Counted from the first letter of the stretch, positions 8,533 through 16,902 are shown. The stretch is DNA of 64,000 nucleotides from Promethearchaeota archaeon (GCA_030603385.1 JAUVXW010000001.1:62001-126000), one strand, 5' to 3'. Numbers and translations: made by a program. The notes: generated by a model from the letters alone, not told the origin.

Positions 8533-8662
8533 AGCCCCCGGTGGGAATTTCAGGATAAAACACAATGTTCAACCCAATTGAACCCACGGCCGGCAGATTA
8601 CAATTACAGCGTAGTATAATTTATTACTACTGTCTGCTGCTCTACCACTAAGCCACGGAGGC
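8533..8662 (-). tRNA. tRNA-Thr(UGU) with two introns
   Basis: Read on the minus strand, the acceptor arms GCCTCCG (8656-8662) and CGGGGGC (8534-8540) pair fully with one G-U, followed by U73 (8533). The D arm is GCTT..GAGC. The anticodon stem is GCAGA/TCTGC, with variable loop CGGCC and T stem GTGGG/CCCAC. The space between the anticodon stems is 35 nt, which fits a 7-nt loop CTTGTAA (anticodon UGU, 8600-8602) plus a 28-nt intron at 8604-8631 between positions 32 and 33. The T loop is 37 nt long, which fits TTCAATT plus a 30-nt intron (about 8548-8577, position 58/59 or 59/60). The mature tRNA would be 72 nt. U73 and G1-C72, C2-G71 agree with archaeal tRNA-Thr. CCA is not encoded. Confidence 0.85.
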
Positions 8663-8805
8663 GAAACTTTTTTCTATATTTTATATGAAAATGTTATAAA
8701 TTTTTAATTTTGTGGTTTTAGGACGTTTAAAAATCAACACAAATAATTAAATGTTAACTTGAACTATTGTTCATAAATTATTAAATAATATTTTTGAGAG
8801 GAAAA

Positions 8806-9153
8806 ATGCCGTTTACTAAAGAAGATGTTGCTAAATTGGCTTTTAGGATATATAAGAAAGGGGAAACACTAGAAAAATCGACTTGGCGCCTTGCGGAGCT
8901 CTGCTGCGTTATTAACAAAAATATCAAGAATGGATATGATATCAAGCCATTAGAGACAGACAATCTAGTTATATTGATAAGGGATGATGTAAACGGTGAA
9001 ATAATTCAACCTCCCGAAAATGAAATAAAAGACATTGCAAAAGTAATTTATAATGAAGGGCCGAGTAAGAGCGAGCTAGATTATTTTATCGCCGAGAAAC
9101 AACTTCTTTTAGAAGAGATAAAGAATATAATTGTCCAAAATAGAAATACTTAA
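8806..9153 (+). CDS. hypothetical protein, 115 aa
   Basis: Starts at ATG 8806 behind GAGAGG. The product is soluble and mixed helix/strand, beginning MPFTKEDVAKLAFRIYKKGE and containing a Trp-Arg-Leu-Ala-Glu-Leu-Cys-Cys helix and a strand-like LVILIRDDVNGEI. No catalytic motif or known family is recognised. It lies 163 nt before the DNA polymerase gene on the same strand, with no evidence of a shared transcript. An upstream in-frame TTG at 8794 would bury the ribosome site and is not preferred. Confidence 0.65.
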   Translation: MPFTKEDVAKLAFRIYKKGETLEKSTWRLAELCCVINKNIKNGYDIKPLETDNLVILIRDDVNGEIIQPPENEIKDIAKVIYNEGPSKSELDYFIAEKQLLLEEIKNIIVQNRNT

Positions 9154-9316
9154 TAAAATCTCAAAGTAAATTATTTGAATCTACTTTTTTTAATAGAATA
9201 TTGAATTTTGAAGAAGCCTAAGGACTATTAAATTAGGAATAGTTGGTATTATAATAGATATTATACTAATTATTAATAGTTGACAATTATATTATCATTT
9301 TTTATGGGATTGTAAA

Positions 9317-12307
9317 TTGCCGAGTCCAAGAAAAGGAAGAAATAAAAAAGCTGAAGATCAAATTCAAAAATCATTATTTTCCTTTGTTGATGAAAAAGAA
9401 AAGGAGAAGAAAGAACCAGCAGAAGAGTCTAAGAAAGAGCAAATTAAAGCCTTAGAAAAAGAAAAACCAATTGAAAAAGCTACGACTACTGAAGAAGAGA
9501 AAATTGTAGAAACTCAATCAAAAGAAAAACCTGAAATAAAAAAAATCTCTCAAATCTCCTTCTTTAAAGAAAAAGATGAGCCCTTTGGATTAATGGAAAG
9601 TAATATAAAGTTAGAAAAAGTCCTCAGAGAAGGAGTAACCTCAAAATATATCCGTTATTTGATTGCAAAGGGAGAAATAGTCGAGAATTTAGATAGAGGA
9701 TTATTACTGGATGTTGATTATGATGGTGGACAAAACAAAGCATTTTGTAAATTCTATGATTTAGACACTGAGGATATAAAGATTTGGATTGATACAACTG
9801 AGCATGAACCTTATTGTTTAAGTAAAGAGCCAATTTCCGAATTAGAAAAATTATATTATTCAGAAAAAATTGGACAAACGAAGCAGAAAAAGAAATTAAC
9901 CGATTATGTGGGATTCAAGCGATTCGAGGAAATAAAACGATTTGATTTATTAAAAGATAAAGAAATTAAAATGACAAAGCTATACGGTGATACTCCTATA
10001 GATATAGGGGGCTCCGGAACGAATCTTCGTAATATCTTAAATGAAAATAAAAAGAAGGCGTGGGAAGCAGATATACGGTATCATTTAAACTATATCTTTG
10101 ATAGACAACTAATCCCTGGGTTAATTTATAGCATAAAAAATGGGAAACTTGAAATATTAGATTTTGAGAAAATTGATGATAATTCTAAAAGAATGGCTGA
10201 CGAGCTTCGAATTCTATTTAAAGACGAAGCTCCAGAAATTCAAGAATTCTCTGAGAAATTTTTAAATATCTTTATTACGCCTATCCCTGATGTCAAGCGT
10301 GTGGCTATGGATATAGAGATTAAAATAGGTGAAAAAGATTATAGAATTCCTGATCCACGTTCAGCTAAACAAGAAGTTATCAGTGTATCGTTTGTAGCTA
10401 CTGATGGATTAAAAGTAGTGTATATGCTTGAACGAGAAGATTATAGTTTTGAAAAACTTCATGAAGAATTTCCCTCAGATGCAAGAATTGTTCTCTTTAA
10501 ATCTGAAAAGGAATTAATTACAGAAACGTTTCGGCTCCTATGGAAATATCCTGTTGTTATAACTTTTAATGGCGACAATTTTGATTTAAACTATCTATTC
10601 CATCGAGCGAATGAAAAATTGAAGATTAATAGAGATTTAAATCCTATTCATGTAAAGCGAGGTTTTGGAATCTTATCAAAAGCAGAGTGCGATTTAAGAA
10701 GCGGAATTCACATTGACGTATTTAATATATTCTTTAATAGAAGTATTTCAGGATATGCATTTGGAGGTGTTTATGAAAGTGCTTCTCTCAATGCCATTAG
10801 TGCTGCCTTATTGGGAGAAGAAAAGTATCAACATGAGGAACTAATTCATGAAATGGAATTTGATATTCTTTCATGGTATAATCTTAAAGATTCCATATTG
10901 ACACTAGATCTTACGAAGTTTAACAATTCTCTCGTTTGGAACCTGATAATTCTATTATGTCGAATAACAAAAATGCCAATCCATGATATGGTGCGAAGGC
11001 AGATTTCAACCTGGATACAAAATATTTTTTATTTTGAACACCGTAGAAAAGGTTATCTAATTCCTCAACGGTCAGAAATAAGAGAATTAAAAGAAGGGGG
11101 AAAATTATCATCTAAGACTAATGATGAAAAATTCATGGGAGCCTACGTTATTCCTCCTGTTCCTGGAATTCATTTTGATGTTGTTGTCATGGATTTCGCC
11201 TCACTTTATCCCTCTATAATTAAGGAATATAATCTTTCTTACGAAACAGTTTTATGTCGTCATAAAGATGATGAGGATAATCTAGTCAAGGGGACTCCTT
11301 ATCATATATGCACGCATAAAATGGGAATATTTGCTTATGTAGTCGGCTTTTTCCGTGATATTAGGGTAAAGTATTTTAAACCAAAATCAGGCGATAAAAG
11401 CTTATCAGAAAAACAACGTAGTTATTACCAAACAATCCAACAAGCGCTTAAGGTTTTTATTAATGCTTCCTACGGAGTCTTTGGCTCACAAAACTTCCCT
11501 TTGCTTTGTTTACCCGTAGCAGAAAGTATTACAGGAATCGGACAGTATTCTATTAAGCAAACAATCAAAAAAGCTAAAGAATTAGGTGTAGAGGTTTTAT
11601 ATGGGGACACAGATTCAATTTTTCTTAAAAACCCTACAAAAGATCAAATGAAAGAAATATCCGATTGGAGTAAGAAAGAATTAGATTTAGATTTAGAAGA
11701 AGAAAAAACATATCAATTCTTAGCCCTTTCTGAAAGAAAAAAGAACTATCTTGGTATATATAAAGACACTAAATATGTTGACAAAAAGGGTTTAGTTGCT
11801 AAGAAGAAAAACACTCCCGAATTTATCAGAACTGTATTTAACGAAGTAATTGAAATCTTAAAAAATATCAATAATAATGAGGATTTTTTGAAAGCACGAA
11901 AATCTATTATTGATATTATTAAAATAAACAGAAAAAAAATAGGTAAAGAGGGTGAATTCAACTTAGAAGACTATTCGATTAATATAAGTATGCAAAAATC
12001 ACTTAAATCTTATGAGAAAACGATCCCCCAACATGTGAGAGCTGCGTTAGAATTAAAAGCCAGAACAGGAAGAGAACTCCAAAAAGGAGACAATGTTAAA
12101 TTTATCAAAAGTAACGATAAAATTGGAGCTAAAGCGTTTGAATTGGCTAAATTTGGAGATCTAGATGTTAAAAAGTATAAAGAACTATTGAGATCAGCAT
12201 TAGAGCAGTTATTAGATGCATTAGGAATTGAATATGAAGAAATTATTTTAAAAGGATATAAAAAGAAGAAAGAAGCCGAACCAAAACATCAATCGACACT
12301 TTTTTAA
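9317..12307 (+). CDS. polB: DNA polymerase family B (replicative, proofreading)
   Basis: A 996-residue archaeal B-family polymerase with no intein. The exonuclease motifs are MDIEI (~331, Exo I), FNGDNFDLNYL (~418, Exo II) and YNLKDS (~520, Exo III). The polymerase motifs are DFASLYPSII (~625, A), LKVFINASYGVFG (~711, B) and YGDTDS (~761, C). The C-terminal thumb includes IPQHVRAALELK. An unusual ~90-residue N-terminal charged tail carries two PCNA-box-like motifs, QKSLFSF (~17) and QISFF (~78), and the protein ends in QSTLF, a third. The start is TTG. It synthesises DNA with 3'-5' proofreading, most likely at the replication fork with PCNA. Confidence 0.95.
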   Translation: MPSPRKGRNKKAEDQIQKSLFSFVDEKEKEKKEPAEESKKEQIKALEKEKPIEKATTTEEEKIVETQSKEKPEIKKISQISFFKEKDEPFGLMESNIKLEKVLREGVTSKYIRYLIAKGEIVENLDRGLLLDVDYDGGQNKAFCKFYDLDTEDIKIWIDTTEHEPYCLSKEPISELEKLYYSEKIGQTKQKKKLTDYVGFKRFEEIKRFDLLKDKEIKMTKLYGDTPIDIGGSGTNLRNILNENKKKAWEADIRYHLNYIFDRQLIPGLIYSIKNGKLEILDFEKIDDNSKRMADELRILFKDEAPEIQEFSEKFLNIFITPIPDVKRVAMDIEIKIGEKDYRIPDPRSAKQEVISVSFVATDGLKVVYMLEREDYSFEKLHEEFPSDARIVLFKSEKELITETFRLLWKYPVVITFNGDNFDLNYLFHRANEKLKINRDLNPIHVKRGFGILSKAECDLRSGIHIDVFNIFFNRSISGYAFGGVYESASLNAISAALLGEEKYQHEELIHEMEFDILSWYNLKDSILTLDLTKFNNSLVWNLIILLCRITKMPIHDMVRRQISTWIQNIFYFEHRRKGYLIPQRSEIRELKEGGKLSSKTNDEKFMGAYVIPPVPGIHFDVVVMDFASLYPSIIKEYNLSYETVLCRHKDDEDNLVKGTPYHICTHKMGIFAYVVGFFRDIRVKYFKPKSGDKSLSEKQRSYYQTIQQALKVFINASYGVFGSQNFPLLCLPVAESITGIGQYSIKQTIKKAKELGVEVLYGDTDSIFLKNPTKDQMKEISDWSKKELDLDLEEEKTYQFLALSERKKNYLGIYKDTKYVDKKGLVAKKKNTPEFIRTVFNEVIEILKNINNNEDFLKARKSIIDIIKINRKKIGKEGEFNLEDYSINISMQKSLKSYEKTIPQHVRAALELKARTGRELQKGDNVKFIKSNDKIGAKAFELAKFGDLDVKKYKELLRSALEQLLDALGIEYEEIILKGYKKKKEAEPKHQSTLF

Positions 12308-12339
12308 TTTTTCAATATTTTGAAAGGAGTGTATCGATT

Positions 12340-14397
12340 TCAAGATTCAATGTCATGAACTAAGATTCCGTTTGTTGAGATAAACCAGCCATTGTCAGTC
12401 TTTATATTAAAGATATCATGATTTTTCTTAATTTTTTTTATAGATTTGATTTTTACGGGAGTTGTACTATTGAATTTGAGAAGCCCCATGAATTTTCTTT
12501 TATAATGTTTTCCTTTGGTCTCTACTATGCGATGACAATTATCTGAAGGAGAAGAATTGTGAATAGAAACAAATTGCCCAATTGCTCCTAACATACTCAC
12601 TAAATCATTTTTTAATTGTTTACTTACTGTTGTAAATCTTCTTAATCCATTTGGTAATTGATCACCATCACCCTTATAGTATGCATCTAAAAAAGCGTTT
12701 ATCCTGTCATTTGTTAATAATTCAAATGGAATTCTCTTATTTTGAGCTAACTTTGAGCATAAATTTGTGGTTAATTCCATCAACATATTTGAATTTATTC
12801 TAATCATGTTATTTCCGTTATTTGTCACAGGAAAATTTAATTGTTCAAGAAGATTAATGATTTCTCTCCAGTTTTCGTAATTTTTACTTTTTGATTGGCT
12901 AATCTGAATCCTATTTTTATCTGTACTACCTTCTGAAGCATACCAACCCAAATATCTGAAGAAATCATTAGTTAATGGAACAATTGAGGAATACCAATAC
13001 CCAACTCTTTCATGAATTTTTATTAAAATTTCAATATTTTTTCTCCTCGCTTCATTTTCAAGTAATTGTCTTTCCGAATTTGATAAATTCGACCAGATTG
13101 TTCTATATATTTTAGCTACCTTAGAATATTGAAATTTAGAATTAATTAGTTGTATTAACGGATCATTGGTCTGTTGATTTGTCCTATATGAGAATTTTAG
13201 ATATTCATTCCTCTTTATTCCAACCCATCGATTCTCCCAATTTAGGAAGCTAGGAATAAAAATAAGATCTAGAACATTTGAAGAGAGTAGAATCTTATGG
13301 AGCACCAGCAAATTATCTTCTTTATTTAGATCTCGAGCCTTGGTATATTTAACATACCAATCATTTAATGTGGAATCATAGGATTTATTGCGAATTCGAA
13401 TCACCATTTTAGGAATTATTTGATCTGGAGTGCAAGTAATGTGTCTTCCATCAGATAAACGAATATTTAGTAAGTTTGAAGATTTACTTCTTGTAAAATC
13501 CCTAATATGTATAAATTTTGGAGCCCCAAATAACTTACCTTTTTTGTTGATTGATAATATTTTTAAATTTTGCCATGAATTCTCTAGAAATCCAATTTGA
13601 ACCTTGTTAACTATCCCCTTTGTATCCTTTACCACTATTTCCTCATCATAAGGAAGCCCACTTTTGATTTTCTTGTTTCTAGATTGATAACCTGAATCAA
13701 TTTCCTCAAATGGATAATTCTTTAAGTTTTTAATTATTGTAGCTTCAAATTTTGGAAGACCTTTCATTTCCCACATCTCCGAAACTAATTTAAACACGGT
13801 TTTTGTCAGCCATAATAAAAAAATTTTAACATGTGCATGATATTTTTGATCTAATTGAATTTTATTTTGCAATAATTTAAGCCAATCTTCAAATTCCTCA
13901 ATACTAAGTCTAAATAAATTTCCTAATAATTTATTGCTTATACGTTTATTAATTATTGGTTTAAGGTAATTTGCTAAATCATAGAGTAAGGATTTTGTTA
14001 GGTTCACTCGACATATGAAAGTATTTGCATTTTGTTCCCATGTTCTTATAAAAAGGTAGATTAAGCGAGAGATAACAATAATTAAATTTTCTTTAAAAAT
14101 TTGAGGGAAATCATTGTCTCCCAAAATCAAAGCTACAGAGATTTTTTGAGATTTCCTTATCTTAATGACTCTTCTAATTAAGGATTTCGTCTTTGGACCT
14201 AAATTTTCTTTTGTGTTTATAGTAATATCATTATTATGCCAATCTCTACAATTAATGCTTGAATAATTAATTTCTAATCCACAAAATTCACATAAAGCAA
14301 ATTCTTTATTTTCTGTGATTCTTTGAATGATTTCATATGGTATTTCCCAACCACAATATTTACAGAAATTTGTAGATTTTTTTCCTTTTTCGATCAT
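12340..14397 (-). CDS. zinc-ribbon protein with intein-like Hint and LAGLIDADG endonuclease domains
   Basis: A 685-residue ORF running opposite to polB. Residues 12-40 form a zinc ribbon (FCKYCGWEIP..LCEFCGLEI), followed by a helical region to ~245. A Hint domain follows, with a block A-like stretch near 248 (GLPYDEEIVVKD), a block B-like stretch (GRHITCTPDQIIP) and a C-terminal block F/G (DIFNIKTDNGWFIS then NGILVHD). Between them is a LAGLIDADG-type endonuclease (YLGWYASEGS..ISQS and FLDAYYKGDGDQL). Splicing looks impossible: block A has no Cys or Ser at the expected first position, the block B His is Gln, the final HN is HD, and the next residue is Ile followed by only two residues. It may be a homing or mobile nuclease derived from an intein. 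Confidence 0.78.
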   Translation of the reverse strand: MIEKGKKSTNFCKYCGWEIPYEIIQRITENKEFALCEFCGLEINYSSINCRDWHNNDITINTKENLGPKTKSLIRRVIKIRKSQKISVALILGDNDFPQIFKENLIIVISRLIYLFIRTWEQNANTFICRVNLTKSLLYDLANYLKPIINKRISNKLLGNLFRLSIEEFEDWLKLLQNKIQLDQKYHAHVKIFLLWLTKTVFKLVSEMWEMKGLPKFEATIIKNLKNYPFEEIDSGYQSRNKKIKSGLPYDEEIVVKDTKGIVNKVQIGFLENSWQNLKILSINKKGKLFGAPKFIHIRDFTRSKSSNLLNIRLSDGRHITCTPDQIIPKMVIRIRNKSYDSTLNDWYVKYTKARDLNKEDNLLVLHKILLSSNVLDLIFIPSFLNWENRWVGIKRNEYLKFSYRTNQQTNDPLIQLINSKFQYSKVAKIYRTIWSNLSNSERQLLENEARRKNIEILIKIHERVGYWYSSIVPLTNDFFRYLGWYASEGSTDKNRIQISQSKSKNYENWREIINLLEQLNFPVTNNGNNMIRINSNMLMELTTNLCSKLAQNKRIPFELLTNDRINAFLDAYYKGDGDQLPNGLRRFTTVSKQLKNDLVSMLGAIGQFVSIHNSSPSDNCHRIVETKGKHYKRKFMGLLKFNSTTPVKIKSIKKIKKNHDIFNIKTDNGWFISTNGILVHDIES

Positions 14398-14438
14398 TTA
14401 ATTTCATTATTTACATTTATATTTAAAAAAAAATAATT

Positions 14439-14461
14439 AGTCTTTATTATCTCTAAAGACT
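14439..14461. repeat. inverted repeat, 8-bp arms
   Basis: AGTCTTTA and TAAAGACT flank a 7-nt spacer, 42 bp upstream of the start of the Hint/LAGLIDADG ORF. It may be an operator or an end-associated structure of a mobile segment. No run of T follows on the strand where a terminator would be expected. Confidence 0.45.
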
Positions 14462-14570
14462 ATTAGAATTTTCTTACACCTTCGGTTATATTATGTATAT
14501 TCTCTATAGGTTTATTATTATTTTATATAAATCTAAGAAAATATTTTTTATAAAGAAGAAGAGAGAATAG

Positions 14571-14914
14571 AAAAACGATAAAACTGAATATATTTTTCTA
14601 CGGAATAATTATATTGAATTTAAAATAAGCAAAAAAACTTGGAAAATTATACCAAAGTTGTTCCTCAGCATGTTAGAGCAGCTAAAGAATTAATGAAGGT
14701 CACAGGAAAAACATATCAAAAAGGTGAAACAATTAGTTTCATCAAAAGTAAAGGGGCACTCGGAGCTAAAGCAATTGAACTTGCTAAACTCCAAGACATT
14801 GATACTAACAAATATAAAGAACTTTTAAAATCTGCTTTAGAACAGGTCTTAGATGCTCTTGGTATTACTTTTGAAGAAATTAGGGGAATTAAAAAGATGG
14901 ACGCCTTTTTCTAA
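14571..14914 (+). pseudogene. remnant of a second DNA polymerase B C-terminus
   Basis: The 91-residue open part (TTG 14639 to 14914) is a clear paralogue of the last ~100 residues of the intact polymerase: VPQHVRAAKELMKVTGK, ETISFIKSKGALGAKA and SALEQVLDALGI match the thumb region nearly residue for residue. It ends in KKMDAFF, a PCNA-box-like tail. Homology continues upstream of the TTG in another frame (NNYIEFKISK versus the intact EDYSINISM), so a single frameshift around 14625-14635, in an A-rich run, breaks a longer ancestral gene. Motifs A-C are absent. A small standalone PCNA-binding thumb protein is a less likely alternative. Confidence 0.7.
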
Positions 14915-14974
14915 ATTATTTGGCAATACAAAAAAAAGAATATAATTATATGTAATTATATTATTTTGAAATGG

Positions 14975-14987
14975 CCATGATTCATGG
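14975..14987. promoter_or_regulatory. palindrome CCATGA-T-TCATGG
   Basis: A perfect 6-bp dyad with a 1-nt centre, followed at about 14994 by a weaker ATAAC/GTTAT repeat. It lies between the polymerase remnant and the HTH regulator gene. It may be a protein-binding site or part of the remnant's 3' end. Confidence 0.3.
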
Positions 14988-15071
14988 ACCTGATAACATA
15001 GGTTATTACACAATTTTTTTTTACCAACATTAGAAATTTAGTTGAGTTATAATATTTTTATACTAAAAATG

Positions 15072-15094
15072 TTTACTTTCTTTTTAAAAGTAAA
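15072..15094. promoter_or_regulatory. candidate operator for the HTH/toxin operon
   Basis: TTTACTTT and AAAGTAAA form perfect 8-bp arms around a 7-nt spacer, 46 bp before the HTH gene start. An A/T-rich TATA-like stretch (about 15048-15063) sits just upstream, so the dyad would overlap the expected transcription start. That placement suits an autorepressor, and toxin-antitoxin operons are commonly autoregulated. Confidence 0.45.
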
Positions 15095-15139
15095 TAGTTT
15101 AATTTAAATAATTTAAATTTTAATAGTTAATTGGATTAG

Positions 15140-15490
15140 ATGAATTTTAATCAGGATGAGATTATTAAAGAAGTTTTTGAAAAAAAGAATCAAATAAATT
15201 CTAATACATTTACCATAACACGTTTCATTTTACTCACTTTGCTTTCATATTTCATTGATGGTCTTCAATTTCGTGAGTTAAAAGCATCATTAAAAATCTC
15301 AGATGGGAATATAGCATCAAATCTTCTTTATTTAACAAAGATGGGATATATTAATAAAAATGCATTAGAATTTGATAATAAAAAATTACATTATTATACC
15401 ATTACGGAGAATGGAAAAGAAGAATTAAAAAAAATATTAAATTGGATGGAATTAATAAAAAAACTTTTGGGGGAGACTAATGATGAGTGA
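15140..15490 (+). CDS. winged-helix transcriptional regulator
   Basis: A 116-residue winged-helix protein. The helix-turn-helix is LQFRELKASLKISDGNIASN (~48-67), followed by the recognition helix LLYLTKMGYI and a wing with YYTITENGKEELKKIL. This pattern is typical of the HTH_27/PadR-MarR-like regulators common in archaea, which bind palindromic operators as dimers. It is the first gene of a three-gene operon and its stop overlaps the start of the next gene. It probably represses its own promoter through the nearby dyad (inference). Confidence 0.82.
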   Translation: MNFNQDEIIKEVFEKKNQINSNTFTITRFILLTLLSYFIDGLQFRELKASLKISDGNIASNLLYLTKMGYINKNALEFDNKKLHYYTITENGKEELKKILNWMELIKKLLGETNDE

Positions 15491-16028
15491 AGATTTTAAA
15501 AAAGTTATTTCAGTTCTAAAATATTGGGATATGTATTTGGAACGGCCTAATAGAAATTATGGTTCTCGGTTTAAAATTCAAAAATTAACTTATTTATGTA
15601 AATCAATGGGATTTCCTCTCAAATATCAATTTACCTTATATATTAGTGGACCATATAGTACAGGATTAACCCGAGACTATTTTAATGCACCTCAATTAAT
15701 AGAAACGCTTGAAACAGATTATATTTTAAATGAAGTTGATTTAGAAATTTTAGATAAAATTAATGAATATGTGCTTATTCATCCGATCACTAATAATTAT
15801 GAATCAGAGTTTTTAGAAGCAGTATCAACAGTTGATTATTTAAAAAAAAGATATCCTGACATGTTAGATGATGAAATATTTGCAAAAACTAAAGAAGTTA
15901 AACAATATTTAAAAGATTCTATAGTTGTCATTGCTATTAATACTGTAAAAAAACTATTATTTAAACCAGAGTTCTTAACTGAAGAAGTTCAAGAGGAAAT
16001 TGACATCTGGGATAAAGCAGAAGATTAA
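15480..16028 (+). CDS. YwgA/Panacea-like protein, candidate antitoxin
   Basis: A 182-residue, mainly helical protein. RFKIQKLTYLCKSMGFPLKY followed by FTLYISGPYSTGLTRDYF resembles the Lys-Gln-Lys-Leu-x-Tyr and Gly-Pro-x-Ser pattern of YwgA-like and Panacea (DUF4065/SocA-like) domains. Panacea domains are known as antitoxins that neutralise many unrelated toxins. It overlaps the HTH gene by 11 nt and is followed 14 nt later by a PemK/MazF-like gene, which strengthens the antitoxin reading. Family assignment rests on motif memory, not a search. Confidence 0.6.
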   Translation: MMSEDFKKVISVLKYWDMYLERPNRNYGSRFKIQKLTYLCKSMGFPLKYQFTLYISGPYSTGLTRDYFNAPQLIETLETDYILNEVDLEILDKINEYVLIHPITNNYESEFLEAVSTVDYLKKRYPDMLDDEIFAKTKEVKQYLKDSIVVIAINTVKKLLFKPEFLTEEVQEEIDIWDKAED

Positions 16029-16042
16029 CATCTGGGGATATT

Positions 16043-16411
16043 ATGGAACGATGGAGAAGGTTTCAAATAAAAAGGCGAGAAATATGGGATGTTAAATTAA
16101 GTTATCCTGGTGAAGGAGTTGGCCATGAAGAAAGATTTCCACATCCTTGTATTGTTATTAAATATAACAAATTTGTGGATATGGCAACTATTATACCTTT
16201 AACGAGTAATGTACAAGCATTAAAGGATTTTCCATATACCCATATAATAAATCCTAATACTTCAAATGGTTTAACTAATCAATCAATTGTAATGATATAT
16301 CAAGTTCGATCTTTAAGTAAACAACGTTTTTTACGAAAAAAAGGGAGAGTAATAAGAGACAATTATGATAAGATTCAAACTATTTTTAAAGATTATTTTC
16401 AACTATATTAA
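16043..16411 (+). CDS. PemK/MazF-like toxin (putative endoribonuclease)
   Basis: A 122-residue SH3-barrel-like protein. EIWDVKLSYPGEGVGHEERF is the loop after the first strands in which MazF/PemK place the Asp-x-Gly-x-x-x-Gly segment. HPCIVIKYNKFVDMATIIPL corresponds to the RPxVVI strand, and IVMIYQVRSLSKQRFL to the conserved QIRTLDKxRL strand. MazF-type toxins cleave mRNA or tRNA at short sequences. The gene starts at ATG behind a GGGGA ribosome site and closes the operon. Toxicity and partner are inferred from context. Confidence 0.72.
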   Translation: MERWRRFQIKRREIWDVKLSYPGEGVGHEERFPHPCIVIKYNKFVDMATIIPLTSNVQALKDFPYTHIINPNTSNGLTNQSIVMIYQVRSLSKQRFLRKKGRVIRDNYDKIQTIFKDYFQLY

Positions 16412-16488
16412 AAACAATTTTATTTTTTCTCCTGAATCAACAACAATTAGAAAAACAAAAAAAGAATAAAATTAGTTTTAATTTTTAT

Positions 16489-16902
16489 CTACTTCTTACT
16501 GAATTCGTTTGGATTTCCTCCAGTTTCAAGATATTCAGCATATTTTTTTAAACTTTTTAACAGCATCTCCCCTGCTATTCCTAATATCTGTTCTTGGCTT
16601 GCATCGTCAAATTCTGCCCAAATTGTTGCCTCAACAACATCTCCTTTTGGTTTTAAAGCATATCCCAAACTTGTCATTGGACTACCCTCTTGAGTTGCTG
16701 ATAAACTCTCAGGGGGGTTTGTTTCTATACGAGTCGATGTTACGTCTCCAACATTCGTTTTAAAAAAATAGTTACCTGGACCAAGTTCTTTGACTTCATT
16801 AACTACGATATTCCACCTAGGATAATCGTTGTCTTCATCTATGATCTTAAAAATTCTCTCTTGAGATGCGGAAATATCAACTTTTTTTTCTACACGTGGC
16901 AT
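16489..16902 (-). CDS. SRPBCC (START-like) family protein
   Basis: A 137-residue protein with the helix-grip layout: N-terminal strand VEKKVDISASQERIFKIIDE, then DYPRWNIVVNEVKELGPG, alternating strands, and a long C-terminal helix (GIAGEMLLKSLKKYAEYLE). Members bind hydrophobic ligands or act as polyketide cyclase-like enzymes. No catalytic residue is evident and the ligand is unknown. It is convergent with the toxin operon. Confidence 0.78.
   Translation of the reverse strand: MPRVEKKVDISASQERIFKIIDEDNDYPRWNIVVNEVKELGPGNYFFKTNVGDVTSTRIETNPPESLSATQEGSPMTSLGYALKPKGDVVEATIWAEFDDASQEQILGIAGEMLLKSLKKYAEYLETGGNPNEFSKK

Noticed and set aside
8533-8662. Reading the tRNA as Cys (because of U73) or Tyr (GTA at the 5' side of the loop)
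   Set aside because: Only CTTGTAA places a U at position 33 and a 7-nt loop on the GCAGA/TCTGC stem. U73 and the acceptor pairs fit archaeal tRNA-Thr.
9317-14914. Split-intein polymerase (two-part PolB as in some archaea)
   Set aside because: The first polymerase gene is complete through its thumb and tail, and the intein-like ORF is on the opposite strand. The second fragment duplicates, rather than continues, the first.
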